A DNA stretch of 43,282 bases from JAHFPN01 sp963765745 (GCA_963765745.1 CAVXXM010000007.1:1-43282), one strand, 5' to 3'; positions 26,906 through 35,857 are shown, counted from the first letter of the stretch. Numbers and translations: made by a program. The notes: generated by a model from the letters alone, not told the origin.

Positions 26906-28114
26906 TCAGACCCGCTCGATGATCGTCGCCGTGCCCATGCCGGCGCCGATGCAGAGCGTGATCAGAGCGGTCGATTTATTGGTGCGTTCCAGTTCGTCGA
27001 GCGCGGTGCCGAGGATCATGGCGCCGGTCGCTCCGAGCGGATGGCCCATGGCGATGGCCCCGCCGTTCACATTGATCTTCGAGTCGTTGAGATCGAACGC
27101 CTGCATGAAGCGCAGCACGACGGCCGCGAACGCCTCGTTCAGCTCGATCAAATCGATGTCGGAGATCTTCATCCCGGCTTTCCTGAGCAAGAGCTCGGTG
27201 ACGTCGATCGGCCCGGTGAGCATCAGCGCCGGATCGGAGCCGATCGAGGCGAATTGCCGGATTTTTGCGCGCGGCTTGAGGCTCGCGGCCTTGCCCGCAT
27301 CCTTGGAGCCGATCAGCACCGCCGCGGCGCCGTCCACGATGCCGGAAGAATTGCCGGCGTGATGCACGTGGTTCACGTATTCGACGTCCGGGTGCGCCTG
27401 GATCGCTACCGCGTCGAAGCCGCCGAACTCGCCCATCTGCACGAACGAGGGCTTGAGCGCAGCCAGCGACTGCATATCGGTCTGCGGCCGCATGTGCTCG
27501 TCCTTGGCCAGCAGCGGCAGCCCGTTCACATCGGTGACCGGCACCACGGACTTCTTGAAGCGGCCTTCGTCCCAGGCCTTGGCCGCCCGCTTCTGGCTCT
27601 GCACCGCATAAGCATCGACCTCGTCGCGGCTGATGCCGTACTTGGTCGCGATCAGGTCCGCCGACACGCCCTGCGGCATGAAATAGGATTTGATCGCCAC
27701 CGAGGGATCCACCGGCCAGGCGCCACCCGAGGCGCCGATGCCGACGCGCGACATGGACTCCACGCCGCCGCCGATGGTCATTTCCTTCATCCCGGACATG
27801 ACCTGGGCCGCTGCGAAATTCACCGCCTCCAAGCCCGAGGCGCAGAAGCGGTTGATCTGGATGCCCGGCACTTCCTTGCCGTAGTCGGCGGCGATCGCCG
27901 CCGCGCGCGCGATATCGCCGCCCGCCTCGCCGACCGGATCGACACAGCCGAGCACGACATCCTCGACCAGCTTCGGATCCAGCTTGTTGCGCTCCTTGAT
28001 CGCGACCAGCGCCTGGCGCGCGAGCTCGACCGAGGTCACCTCATGCAGCGAGCCGTCGATTTTGCCGCGGCCGCGCGGGGTGCGCACGTGGTCGTAGATA
28101 AAGGCTTCGGTCAT
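26906..28114 (-). CDS. Acetyl-CoA C-acyltransferase (thiolase)
   Basis: A 402-aa thiolase that cleaves 3-ketoacyl-CoA with CoA, the last step of beta-oxidation, and is probably the partner of the FadJ-like protein. The nucleophile is Cys91 in NRFCASGLEAVN, His358 lies in AMGHPLGATGA, and the general base is Cys388 in TLCIGAGMG; all are intact. Length is typical of FadA/FadI-type enzymes. It lies 17 nt downstream of the acyl-CoA dehydrogenase and 57 nt upstream of the fadJ-like gene. Chain-length preference cannot be read from the sequence. Confidence 0.93.
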   Translation of the reverse strand: MTEAFIYDHVRTPRGRGKIDGSLHEVTSVELARQALVAIKERNKLDPKLVEDVVLGCVDPVGEAGGDIARAAAIAADYGKEVPGIQINRFCASGLEAVNFAAAQVMSGMKEMTIGGGVESMSRVGIGASGGAWPVDPSVAIKSYFMPQGVSADLIATKYGISRDEVDAYAVQSQKRAAKAWDEGRFKKSVVPVTDVNGLPLLAKDEHMRPQTDMQSLAALKPSFVQMGEFGGFDAVAIQAHPDVEYVNHVHHAGNSSGIVDGAAAVLIGSKDAGKAASLKPRAKIRQFASIGSDPALMLTGPIDVTELLLRKAGMKISDIDLIELNEAFAAVVLRFMQAFDLNDSKINVNGGAIAMGHPLGATGAMILGTALDELERTNKSTALITLCIGAGMGTATIIERV

Positions 28115-28131
28115 GACTTTCCTCCTCGAAC

Positions 28132-29916
28132 TCAGAACGCTTCGGCGGGCATCGCCATTACGCTGTCGGCGCCGGCGGTGATGCGCGCGAGCCGGGTCGC
28201 CGTCTCCGGCAGCACGCGCTCCATATAAAAACGTCCGGTGGTGAGCTTAGCATCCATTCTCTGGCCGTCGATGCCGGTGGCCTTTTTGGCGAGCGCGGCC
28301 TTGGCGATCTGCGCCCACATCAGGCCGAGCACAACGAGGCCGAAGAGATGCATATAGTCGGTGGCGCCGGCGCCTGCATTGTCGGGCCGCTTCGGGGCAT
28401 TCTGCATGAACCAGGTGGTCGCCTGCTGCAGATGCTGGAGCGCGGCCGAGAGCGGCGCGAGGAACGGCTTCATCGCTTCCTCGCTCGAATTCTCCTTCAC
28501 GAAGTTCTGCACCTCGGCATAGAAGGCCAGAAGCGCCCGGCCGCCGTCCTTGGGCAGCTTGCGGCCGACCAGATCGAGCGCCTGGACGCCGTTGGCGCCC
28601 TCGTAAATCATGGGAATACGGGCATCGCGCACGAACTGCTCGACGCCGTGCTCCTTGATATAGCCGTGGCCGCCATAGATCTGCTGCGCCATGACCGCGT
28701 TCTCGAAGCCCCGGTCCGTGAGCATGCCTTTGATGATCGGCGTCATCAGTCCCATGTGGTCCTCGGTCGCCGCGCGAAGCTTCTCGTCGTCCGAATTGAC
28801 CGCAAGATCCCCCTTGAGCGCGGTCCACAGCACCAGCGCGCGGGCCGCCTCGTTGAACGAGCGCATGGTCAGCAGCATCCGGCGGATGTCCGGGTGCACG
28901 ATGATCGGATCGGCGGGCTTGTCGGGGAACTTCACGCCGGAGATCGCCCGGCCCTGCAGCCGCTCCTTCGCGTAGATCACCGCGTTTTGGTACGAAACTT
29001 CGCCGAGTGCGAGGCCCTGAATGCCGACGCCCAGCCGCGCATCGTTCATCATCGTGAACATGGCGGCCAGGCCGCGGTTTGCCTCGCCGATAAGCCAGCC
29101 CGTGGCCCCGTCATAGTTCATGACGCAGGTCGAGTTGCCGTGGATACCCATCTTCTCTTCGAGCGAGCCGCATGAGACCTTGTTCGACTCGCCGGCCGAA
29201 CCATCGGGCTTGGGCAGCAGCTTCGGCACCACGAACAGCGAAATGCCCTTGATCCCTTCCGGCGCGCCTTCGATGCGCGCCAGCACCAGGTGCACGATAT
29301 TCTTGGTGAGATCGTGCTCGCCCGACGAGATAAAAATCTTGGTGCCGGTGATCTTGTAGCTGCCGTCGGCTTGCGGCGACGCTTTGGTGCGGATCAGGCC
29401 GAGATCCGTGCCGCATTGCGGCTCGGTGAGATTCATCGTCCCGGTCCATTCGCCCGACGCGAGCTTGGGGAGATAAATCCTTTTCTGCTCATCGTTGCCG
29501 TGACGCGCCAGCGAGCGGAACGCGCCCATCGACAGGCCCGGATACATGCCGAAGGCCAGGTTCGACGCGGACAAGAACTCGTTGAACGTCGCCGCGACGA
29601 CGTGCGGCAGGCCCTGGCCGCCATATTTTGGATCGGCGGAGATGCCGATCCAGCCGCCTTCGATCATCTTCTTGTAGGCGTCCTTGAAGCCCGTCGGTGT
29701 GGTGACCGAGCCGTCGGCGTTGCGCTTGCAGCCTTCCTTGTCACCGACCTTGTTCAACGGCGCCAACACTTCCTCGCAGAACTTGCCGGCTTCGCCGAGC
29801 ACGGCGCCGATGGTTTCCAGATCCGCGAAGCCCGGTACATTGTCGTAGCGCTCGACGTGGAACACGTCCGAGAGCAGGAACATCACCTCTTCTACCGGAG
29901 CTTTGTAGGTCGGCAT
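28132..29916 (-). CDS. Acyl-CoA dehydrogenase (long form with C-terminal domain)
   Basis: A 594-aa flavoprotein of the long bacterial acyl-CoA dehydrogenase type (FadE5-like, with an extra C-terminal domain), which introduces the C2-C3 double bond and passes electrons to ETF. Typical signatures are NLTEPQCGTDLG in the middle domain, QIYGGHGYIKEHGVEQFVRDARI, and the catalytic Glu in YEGANGVQ. The start at 29916 is chosen for the AGAGGAGAG ribosome site and the family start MPTYKAPVEEVMFLL. It lies 19 nt after the MerR gene and 17 nt before the thiolase, so it is the first enzyme of the operon. Confidence 0.94.
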   Translation of the reverse strand: MPTYKAPVEEVMFLLSDVFHVERYDNVPGFADLETIGAVLGEAGKFCEEVLAPLNKVGDKEGCKRNADGSVTTPTGFKDAYKKMIEGGWIGISADPKYGGQGLPHVVAATFNEFLSASNLAFGMYPGLSMGAFRSLARHGNDEQKRIYLPKLASGEWTGTMNLTEPQCGTDLGLIRTKASPQADGSYKITGTKIFISSGEHDLTKNIVHLVLARIEGAPEGIKGISLFVVPKLLPKPDGSAGESNKVSCGSLEEKMGIHGNSTCVMNYDGATGWLIGEANRGLAAMFTMMNDARLGVGIQGLALGEVSYQNAVIYAKERLQGRAISGVKFPDKPADPIIVHPDIRRMLLTMRSFNEAARALVLWTALKGDLAVNSDDEKLRAATEDHMGLMTPIIKGMLTDRGFENAVMAQQIYGGHGYIKEHGVEQFVRDARIPMIYEGANGVQALDLVGRKLPKDGGRALLAFYAEVQNFVKENSSEEAMKPFLAPLSAALQHLQQATTWFMQNAPKRPDNAGAGATDYMHLFGLVVLGLMWAQIAKAALAKKATGIDGQRMDAKLTTGRFYMERVLPETATRLARITAGADSVMAMPAEAF

Positions 29917-29935
29917 TTTTCTCTCCTCTTGACTG

Positions 29936-30403
29936 TCACGCACCGCGCGCCGCGAGCATCCCGCCCACGGTCTCGCTCGCGCGCTCGAGTTCGGCGATCG
30001 CCCGGTCGATATCCTTGCGCTGCCGCTTGAGCCGCTCGACCTGCTCGATGAAGCGGGCGCGCGCAACGTTCAGCTGGGTCGCTTGCCCGTCGCCGAGATC
30101 GTAAAGATCGAGCATGGCGCGGATTTCCTCGAGCGAAAAACCCACGCTCTTGCCCATCAGCACGTACTTCAATCGCGCGCGATCGCGGCGCGAATAGAGC
30201 CGGTCCTGACCGGCGCGGCGTGGTGCGATCAATTCCTTCTCTTCGTAGAAGCGCAGCGTCCGCGCCGTGACGCCGAATTCGCGCGCCAGGTCGCGGATCG
30301 AGAACTCTTCCATCTCCGGCCGCGCCGCCGATTCGGCGTCGAAGCCGGCGACGAGATCGGGGATTTCCGGGCGGGCGGAAGTCGCTTCAACGTGCCGGCG
30401 CAT
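29936..30403 (-). CDS. MerR family regulator of beta-oxidation (LiuR-like)
   Basis: A 155-aa transcription factor. The N-terminal 30 residues are variable, followed by the MerR winged HTH (FSIRDLAREFGVTARTLRFYEEKELIAPRRAGQDRLYSRRDR), then a dimerisation coiled coil (RFIEQVERLKRQRKDIDRAIAELERAS). It lacks the metal-binding cysteines of true MerR/CueR proteins. It heads an operon with an acyl-CoA dehydrogenase, thiolase and FadJ-like enzyme, the context of LiuR-type MerR repressors that respond to acyl-CoAs. A 16-bp palindrome at 30493-30508 is its likely autoregulated operator. The ATG at 30403 is favoured, although an internal ATG near 30313 also exists. Confidence 0.88.
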   Translation of the reverse strand: MRRHVEATSARPEIPDLVAGFDAESAARPEMEEFSIRDLAREFGVTARTLRFYEEKELIAPRRAGQDRLYSRRDRARLKYVLMGKSVGFSLEEIRAMLDLYDLGDGQATQLNVARARFIEQVERLKRQRKDIDRAIAELERASETVGGMLAARGA

Positions 30404-30476
30404 CTGTTTCCGGTTCGGGCCCTGCGTCTCATTCGCCCCGCCGGTCGGCCCTGGACCGCGCGGTGAAGTAAGTAGA

Positions 30477-30491
30477 TGAAGCCTAGCTTCA
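30477..30491 (-). promoter_or_regulatory. Secondary palindrome beside the MerR operator
   Basis: A perfect 6-bp inverted repeat TGAAGC-CTA-GCTTCA that ends 1 nt from the main operator. On the minus strand it covers TAGGCT, a possible -10 hexamer 17 nt after TTGACG. It may be part of the promoter or a second regulator site. Confidence 0.4.
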
Positions 30492-30492
30492 G

Positions 30493-30508
30493 TTGACGTA
30501 AACGTCAA
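30493..30508 (-). promoter_or_regulatory. LiuR-like 16-bp palindromic operator
   Basis: The perfect palindrome TTGACGT-AA-ACGTCAA lies 90 nt upstream of the MerR gene. It resembles the ACGT-centred 16-bp sites described for MerR-type (LiuR) regulators of acyl-CoA catabolism. A TTGACG in it could act as the -35 of the operon promoter on the minus strand, with TAGGCT 17 nt downstream, so binding would block or remodel that promoter. Only one copy was seen in the window. Confidence 0.7.
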
Positions 30509-30657
30509 CTTCATCAACTGGCCACCTGTGAAAACTCCGGCGGCCTCATAATAGATAATATTTTCAAATGCTTGCCGGGAGCAGACCGCGACCCTCCGGT
30601 CCATCAATCGGCCCCTGCCCCAGTGCCTCCCAACATATTGAGCGCCGGTAAGAAAAG

Positions 30658-30672
30658 TTAACCAGCCATTTA
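30658..30672 (+). promoter_or_regulatory. CtrA-like half-perfect box upstream of the PodJ-like gene
   Basis: The sequence TTAA-CCAGCCA-TTTA is one base from the TTAA-N7-TTAA CtrA motif. It is 74 nt upstream of the PodJ-like gene; podJ in Caulobacter is under cell-cycle control. A single mismatch makes this a weak candidate. Confidence 0.35.
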
Positions 30673-30745
30673 CCGTGATTATGAACAGTCCGTTCCCAAG
30701 CGCGTTTGCATGTGTTTCCGCGATGATTCGCGAACGGAACTGACC

Positions 30746-33700
30746 ATGACCGCAGGCGTGCCCTGGAGCGTTAATGCCGTAGAGCGCGAGACTTGGGCCG
30801 CGGCCCGCGATGCCGCGCGACGCGCCGGGCTCTCCGTCGGCGAATGGCTGGAACAGACGATCCGCGATGGCGCCGATGAGCCCCACGCTCGCCGCACGCC
30901 GCGCGAGCAGCCGAGGGCCGACGCACTCGAACAGCGCCTCGACGATATTTCCGAACAACTCGATCACCTTATGCGCAATGGCTCGCACCGCGTGCAGCCG
31001 GAACGCGCGGCGCGGGCCGACCCCGCGCTCGCCGCAGCCGTCGCAGCCCTCGACAGCCGCGTCGAAACCGTGATGCGCGACATCGACGCTGCCGAGCGCC
31101 GCGTTCCCCCGCATGTGGAAGCCGCGATCGAGCGTCTCGATTCACGAATCGAAGAATTATTGACCCAAGGCCGCGCGGCCGCCGCAAGCCTTCCCGCCGA
31201 GGTCGAACGCAAGCTCGATGCTCTGTCCCAAGCGATCGAGAATATGAGCGCCCGTTTGGAACACGAGCCCGAGCACACGATCCAGAGCACGGTCTCGCCG
31301 TCGATCGCCGATCTTGACGACGCCATCGCCGAAATTACCGTGCGCCGAGCCAAGCTTGATGACGACCCCAGCAGCCGCATGTTCGACCGCCGCCAGGCTC
31401 GCGGCAGCCGCCACGCCGAGGATCTCAAGCCCGAGCCGGCGCCCGTTCCCACCCAAAACTTCCCGGCTCAAGACTTCAGCGGACTAGAGCGCCAGCTCAA
31501 GACCATGGCCGACGAAATGCAGCACCTGCGCCGCTCCGGCGGTCAGGCGCCGGCGCTTGCTCCCGACCTCAGCGGCCTGGAGCGCCAGCTCAAGACCATG
31601 GCCGACGAGATGCAGCATCTCCGCCACTCGAGCGTCCAGGCGCCGGCGATCGAGGAACTGCGCAACCAGATCATGGACCTCGGCCGCGCGCTCGCGCAGC
31701 TCGCGCCACGCAGTTCGATCGAAGCGCTCGAGCGCTCGATCGAGATGCTGACCGAGCACATCGATCTGGCTGCCAGCACCGAACCGCGCGAGAATTACTC
31801 TCAAGTCGCCTCGGCGCTTGGCGAAATTCGTGCCTCGCTCGCCGAAGTCCGTCCCGCCGAAAGCTTCAGCGCGGTCGAAGCCGACCTGCAGGAACTTTCC
31901 CGCAAGCTCGATGTGCTGAACGTCAAGGGCGTCGACGGCGCGACCGTCGCGCGCGTCCAGACCGAACTCGGCGAGATTCGCGCGCTGCTGTCGAGCGCGC
32001 TTCCCGCCGACGTGCTCAAGGTGCTGGTCGACCAGATCGAAGTGCTCGCCCACAAGCTCGAGAGCGGTCCTGCCGCCGACACGAAGATGCTGAGCGCCTT
32101 CGCCGGGCTCGAGCAGCGCATCGATCGGCTCGGCGATCGCATCGAAACCGCGACCCACAACGCCGGAGCGCCCGCCATCGCCGAGATCGCCGGACGCCTC
32201 GACGAGCTGCAACGCGCGCTGGCGAACCTTTCGCACGGCGCACCTGCCGGCTTCGAAGCCTTGATGCATGGCGTCGTCGAGAAGCTGGAAGCGGCCGAAA
32301 CCCGTCTTTCCAAATTCGACTCGATCGAGCGCAGCCTGAACGACCTGTTCGCCCAGTTCGAGGAGACCCGCACGAGCGCGATCGATATCGCCGAACGCGC
32401 CGCGCGTTCGGCGATTCGCGAGGCCGCAGCCACCCTGGTTCCGCGCGGCCAGCCTGCGCCTTCCGCCGAGCCGGTCCGCCGCGCGCCCGAACCCAAGCCT
32501 GAACCCGAACCGCGTCCTGCAGCCGCGCGGGAACCCGAGCCGGCGATCCAACGTGATCCGCCGCGCCCGGCTGCCGCTCCAAAAGCGGAGCCGCAAGCCG
32601 CCTCGTACGAGCCGTTCCGTTCCGATCCCGCGCTCACGGAGCCGGTGCAGTTTGGGGCGGCGCGCATCGAACCCAAGCCCGAGCTCAAGTCCGAACTCAA
32701 GCCCGAGCCCGAGCCCAAGCCCGCCACCACTTCCAGCGATCTGCCGCCTGACTATCCACTCGAGCCGGGCTCCGGCGGACCCCACGGCCAGCTCGCCCAG
32801 AGCGCGACGGAGCGCGTAGCCCAATCGGCAACCGCTCTCGGCCCGAACGCGCCGAAGCTCGGCGAAGCCAATCCGCGCACTGTGGAGCTCATCGCGGCCG
32901 CCCGCCGCGCCGCGCAACAGGCCGCTTCCGAGCGAGCGTCCGAAACGCCTCATTCCCGCGCCGTCGGTGTCATGAAAGATATCGGCACCAAGCTCGGCGG
33001 CGGAGGAAAGCGTTCGCTCTTGATCGGCCTGCTCGCGCTCCTGCTCGTGATGGCCGGCACCATGCGCTACGCCGACGTTCTGTTCCCGTCCTTCTTCTCT
33101 TCCGAAGAAACGCTTGAGCCGACCCTTGCCGCTCCTCCCGCGGAGCCCGGGGTGGAGGCCGAACCCGCGGCACCCGCCACGCCCGCGCAGCCAGCCGAGC
33201 CGACGCCCTCCGACCGCTCCGCTCTGCCGACGCCGGCAGACCCCGCGCTTGCGTCCGCCCCGCCGGCCGGTGTCGTTGGCCCCAGCGTCACGACCGCCTT
33301 CCTTGGCCAGCGCGGCGATCCGCGCGACATCACCGGCACGGTCCCCGTTCCGGCGCCCAAGCCCGGCGCGGTCGCATTCCGTCCCAAGGATCTCCCGGCC
33401 GGGCTCGGTAATGCAGCTTTGCGGACCGCGGCGCTGGCCAGCGATCCAGTCGCCGCCTATGAGATCGCCGCCCGCTATTTCGACGGCCGTGGCATCGATG
33501 CCAATAGCGCTGAAGCGCTGCGCTGGTTCGAGCTCGCCCGCGCCGCGGGTTTCGTTCCCGCCGCCTACCGGCTTGGCGGCATCTATGAGAAGGGCCAGGG
33601 AGTAACGAAGAACCTCTCCGAAGCTCGCCGCTACTATCTCCTCGCCGCCGAGGGCGGCCATATCAAAGCCATGCACAACCTCGCCGTCCTTCACGCCGAG

Positions 33701-34063
33701 GGCGTCGATGGCAAGCCCGACTTCCGCACCGCCACGCGTTGGTTCCGCATGGCCGCCGACCGTGGCCTGCGCGACAGTCAATATAATCTGGCGGTACTCT
33801 ATGCGCGTGGTCTCGGGGCCGAGCAAAATCTCGCCGAGGCCTATCGCTGGTTCGCGCTCGCGGCCATTCAGGGCGACCCCGATGCCGCCAAGAAGCGCGA
33901 CGACGTGGCTAACCGCCTCGATCCCCAGACGCTGATCGCCGCCAAGCTTGCGGTGCAGACATGGGCGGCAACGCCCGCCGAGGCCGCGGCCAACAACGTT
34001 AAGCTCAAGGCCGAGTGGGAAAAGGCCGAGACCGCCCCCGCCCGCCGTTCAGTAAAGAACTGA
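30746..34063 (+). CDS. PodJ-like polar localization protein with SEL1 repeats
   Basis: A 1105-aa protein with the architecture of Caulobacter PodJ, a polar organiser. The N-terminus has PWSVNAVERETWAAARDAARRAGLSVGEWL, characteristic of rhizobial members. Residues 60-575 are long coiled-coil stretches with an exact two-unit 31-aa repeat (about 243-304). A Pro/Glu/Lys-rich cytoplasmic linker covers about 575-690, and one membrane helix lies at about 756-775 (SLLIGLLALLLVMAG). A Pro/Ala periplasmic stretch is followed by four or five SEL1 (TPR-like) repeats at 895-1045. No peptidoglycan-binding domain follows. ATG 30746 is preferred over 30710 because the family start is MTAGVPWS. Function inferred from the architecture. 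Confidence 0.85.
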   Translation: MTAGVPWSVNAVERETWAAARDAARRAGLSVGEWLEQTIRDGADEPHARRTPREQPRADALEQRLDDISEQLDHLMRNGSHRVQPERAARADPALAAAVAALDSRVETVMRDIDAAERRVPPHVEAAIERLDSRIEELLTQGRAAAASLPAEVERKLDALSQAIENMSARLEHEPEHTIQSTVSPSIADLDDAIAEITVRRAKLDDDPSSRMFDRRQARGSRHAEDLKPEPAPVPTQNFPAQDFSGLERQLKTMADEMQHLRRSGGQAPALAPDLSGLERQLKTMADEMQHLRHSSVQAPAIEELRNQIMDLGRALAQLAPRSSIEALERSIEMLTEHIDLAASTEPRENYSQVASALGEIRASLAEVRPAESFSAVEADLQELSRKLDVLNVKGVDGATVARVQTELGEIRALLSSALPADVLKVLVDQIEVLAHKLESGPAADTKMLSAFAGLEQRIDRLGDRIETATHNAGAPAIAEIAGRLDELQRALANLSHGAPAGFEALMHGVVEKLEAAETRLSKFDSIERSLNDLFAQFEETRTSAIDIAERAARSAIREAAATLVPRGQPAPSAEPVRRAPEPKPEPEPRPAAAREPEPAIQRDPPRPAAAPKAEPQAASYEPFRSDPALTEPVQFGAARIEPKPELKSELKPEPEPKPATTSSDLPPDYPLEPGSGGPHGQLAQSATERVAQSATALGPNAPKLGEANPRTVELIAAARRAAQQAASERASETPHSRAVGVMKDIGTKLGGGGKRSLLIGLLALLLVMAGTMRYADVLFPSFFSSEETLEPTLAAPPAEPGVEAEPAAPATPAQPAEPTPSDRSALPTPADPALASAPPAGVVGPSVTTAFLGQRGDPRDITGTVPVPAPKPGAVAFRPKDLPAGLGNAALRTAALASDPVAAYEIAARYFDGRGIDANSAEALRWFELARAAGFVPAAYRLGGIYEKGQGVTKNLSEARRYYLLAAEGGHIKAMHNLAVLHAEGVDGKPDFRTATRWFRMAADRGLRDSQYNLAVLYARGLGAEQNLAEAYRWFALAAIQGDPDAAKKRDDVANRLDPQTLIAAKLAVQTWAATPAEAAANNVKLKAEWEKAETAPARRSVKN
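31472..31657 (+). repeat. Two-copy 93-bp in-frame tandem repeat
   Basis: Two adjacent 93-bp (31-codon) units inside the PodJ-like gene encode nearly the same peptide, both with SGLERQLKTMADEMQHLR. The DNA is very similar, so this is a recent duplication that lengthens the coiled coil by whole turns. Copy number may differ between strains. Confidence 0.9.
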
Positions 34064-34116
34064 AAAATCGTGACTTTCCATTGACAAGCTTGCCGCGCGG
34101 GTTTTGAACGCATAAA

Positions 34117-34135
34117 CGCCGCGCGAAACGCGGCG
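34117..34135 (+). promoter_or_regulatory. Hairpin between PodJ-like and TauE/SafE genes
   Basis: A perfect 7-bp stem CGCCGCG-CGAAA-CGCGGCG begins 54 nt after the PodJ-like stop. No T run follows, so it is either a factor-dependent terminator element or a leader hairpin of the transporter gene, which starts 20 nt downstream. Confidence 0.4.
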
Positions 34136-34154
34136 CCATTCGCAAGGCGCACCC

Positions 34155-35081
34155 GTGCCGATCTACCTGCCCATCGCCGAGTTGCCGGTGAACTTGTTCC
34201 TGATCCTCGGCCTTGGGATCACGGTCGGCTTCATTTCGGGCATGTTCGGCGTCGGCGGCGGGTTCTTGATGACGCCGCTCTTGATCCTGACCGGCATTCC
34301 GCCGGCGGTGGCGGTGGCGAGCGTGCCGAGCAACATGGCCGCCAACTCGATGTCCGGCTCGATCTTCTATTGGCGAAAGCGCCTGATCGACGTCGGCCTC
34401 GGGCTGGTGCTGCTCTCGGGGGGTGTGCTCGGCACCGCCGCGGGCGTCTGGATTTTCGCCTTCCTGCGCCGGATCGGCCAACTCGATCTCGCCGTGAGCA
34501 TTTCCTACGTCATCCTGCTCGGCATCGTCGGGGGTCTGATGCTGGCCGAGAGCGTGCGCGCGATCCTACGAGCCCGCCGCGGCGAGGCTCCGGTCGTGCG
34601 CCGGCCGGGAACGCATGCCTGGTTCCACGGCCTGCCGCTCAAGATGCGTTTCCGCCAGTCGCGCATCTATGTATCGGCCATACCGGTGACCGCGATCGGC
34701 TTCACCGTCGGTTTACTCGGCGCCCTCGTGGGCGTCGGCGGCGGGTTCATGATGATTCCGGCCCTAATCTACCTGATGCGCGTGCCGACCACGGTGGCAA
34801 TCGGCACCTCCTTGCTGCTCGTGCTTGTCACCAATTTGTTCGCGACCGTCCTGCACGCGGTCGAGAACCGCACCGTCGACGTGGTGCTTGCGCTCACGCT
34901 GATGATCGGCGGCGTGATCGGTGCCCAATTCGGTGCCCGCGCCGGACAGGCGATGCGCGCGGAGCAGCTGCGGCTCCTCCTTGCGCTCCTGGTACTCGCG
35001 GTCGGCGCACGTGTCGCGGTCGACCTGCTCACGCCCCCCGCCGACGTCTTCTCCGTGATCGCGACGGAGGCACTCGAATGA
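34155..35081 (+). CDS. TauE/SafE family (TSUP) membrane exporter
   Basis: A 308-aa polytopic protein of the TSUP family, which exports or imports sulfite, sulfoacetate and other small anions. The internal duplication is visible in two glycine-rich helix motifs, GFISGMFGVGGGFLMTPLL near the start and GLLGALVGVGGGFMMIPALI at the middle. The start is GTG 34155. Its stop overlaps the next gene's ATG (ATGA). A TSUP gene followed by a TIGR02186 gene is a recurrent pair in alphaproteobacteria, so the two probably form a complex or act in sequence. Substrate unknown. Confidence 0.88.
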   Translation: MPIYLPIAELPVNLFLILGLGITVGFISGMFGVGGGFLMTPLLILTGIPPAVAVASVPSNMAANSMSGSIFYWRKRLIDVGLGLVLLSGGVLGTAAGVWIFAFLRRIGQLDLAVSISYVILLGIVGGLMLAESVRAILRARRGEAPVVRRPGTHAWFHGLPLKMRFRQSRIYVSAIPVTAIGFTVGLLGALVGVGGGFMMIPALIYLMRVPTTVAIGTSLLLVLVTNLFATVLHAVENRTVDVVLALTLMIGGVIGAQFGARAGQAMRAEQLRLLLALLVLAVGARVAVDLLTPPADVFSVIATEALE

Positions 35082-35857
35082 TGCGCCGTGGCCTCATCGT
35101 GCTTGCGATCGTAGCTGCATTCGCCACCGTCCCGGCATCGGCGGCCGAGCGGCTGGTCGTGACGCTGTCCACGCACCGCGTCCTCATCCAATCGAACTTC
35201 ACCGGCGCCGATCTCGTTCTGTTCGGATCGATCGACAACATCGACCCCGACGTGATGGAGCGCGGCGGCTACGACGTGGTGGTTTCCGTGCGCGGCCCCA
35301 AGCGCACGTTCATCACGCGGCGCAAGAGCAGCATCCTCGGCATCTGGGTGAACACGGAATCGCGCGAGTTCGTCGAGGTGCCGGCTTATCTCGCGGTCTC
35401 GACCAACCGCACGCCGGTCAGTATCGGCGCCCCCGATTTCCTCCGGCGGTTTCGCATCGGCCTGGTCAACAATTTGCTCACGCAACGAATCGGCGCCGAC
35501 GTCGCCGACGTGCACGCGCAGGATCCGTTCCGCGCCGGCTTCATCCGCGTGAAGACCGTGGCAGGATTGTTCCGCGAGGAACCGAACGGCGTCACCTATC
35601 TCGGCAACAGCCTGTTCCGCACCGAGGTGCCAATCCCCGGCAATGCGCCGACCGGCACCTACGAAGTGGAGACGCTGCTGATCGCGGCGGGCGCGCTCAT
35701 CAACCGCGAAACGACCGCGATCGAAGTCGTACGCACGGGGTTCGAGGCTGTGGTCGCGCAGGCCGCGCGCAACGAGCGGATCGGCTACGGTCTCGTGACC
35801 GCGCTGCTCGCGGTTCTCACCGGCCTGTTCGCGAGTCTGGTGTTCCGCCGCGACTGA
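35078..35857 (+). CDS. TIGR02186 family exported/membrane protein
   Basis: A 259-aa protein with a signal peptide (residues 1-23, ending ASA), a beta-rich periplasmic domain (RLVVTLSTHRVLIQSNFTGADLVLFGSI is a clear family signature) and one C-terminal membrane helix near 233-254 (GYGLVTALLAVLTGLFASLVF). It overlaps the TauE/SafE gene by ATGA and has a GGAGG, so it is coexpressed. TIGR02186 proteins have no proven function; association with an anion exporter is the only clue. It ends 3 nt before a possible in-frame stop of the convergent methyltransferase. Confidence 0.85.
   Translation: MMRRGLIVLAIVAAFATVPASAAERLVVTLSTHRVLIQSNFTGADLVLFGSIDNIDPDVMERGGYDVVVSVRGPKRTFITRRKSSILGIWVNTESREFVEVPAYLAVSTNRTPVSIGAPDFLRRFRIGLVNNLLTQRIGADVADVHAQDPFRAGFIRVKTVAGLFREEPNGVTYLGNSLFRTEVPIPGNAPTGTYEVETLLIAAGALINRETTAIEVVRTGFEAVVAQAARNERIGYGLVTALLAVLTGLFASLVFRRD

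Larger units (their letters stand above)
30404..30745. other. Divergent intergenic region, MerR operon / PodJ-like gene
   Basis: A 342-bp interval without a supported gene. It carries the MerR operator, an adjacent palindrome and a CtrA-like box, all listed separately, and must contain both divergent promoters. An in-frame extension of the MerR open frame across it has no start signal or conserved sequence and is not coding. Confidence 0.6.

Noticed and set aside
29936..31114. A 392-codon extension of the MerR frame across the intergenic region
   Set aside because: It crosses the operator and promoter region and lacks recognisable sequence before the MerR domain; the true start is near 30403.
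31484..33826. A 780-codon minus-strand frame
   Set aside because: Antisense to the PodJ-like gene and explained by its codon bias; no recognisable domain.
34081..34110. TTGACA at 34081 as the -35 of a promoter for the TauE/SafE gene
   Set aside because: No acceptable -10 hexamer lies 16-18 nt downstream.
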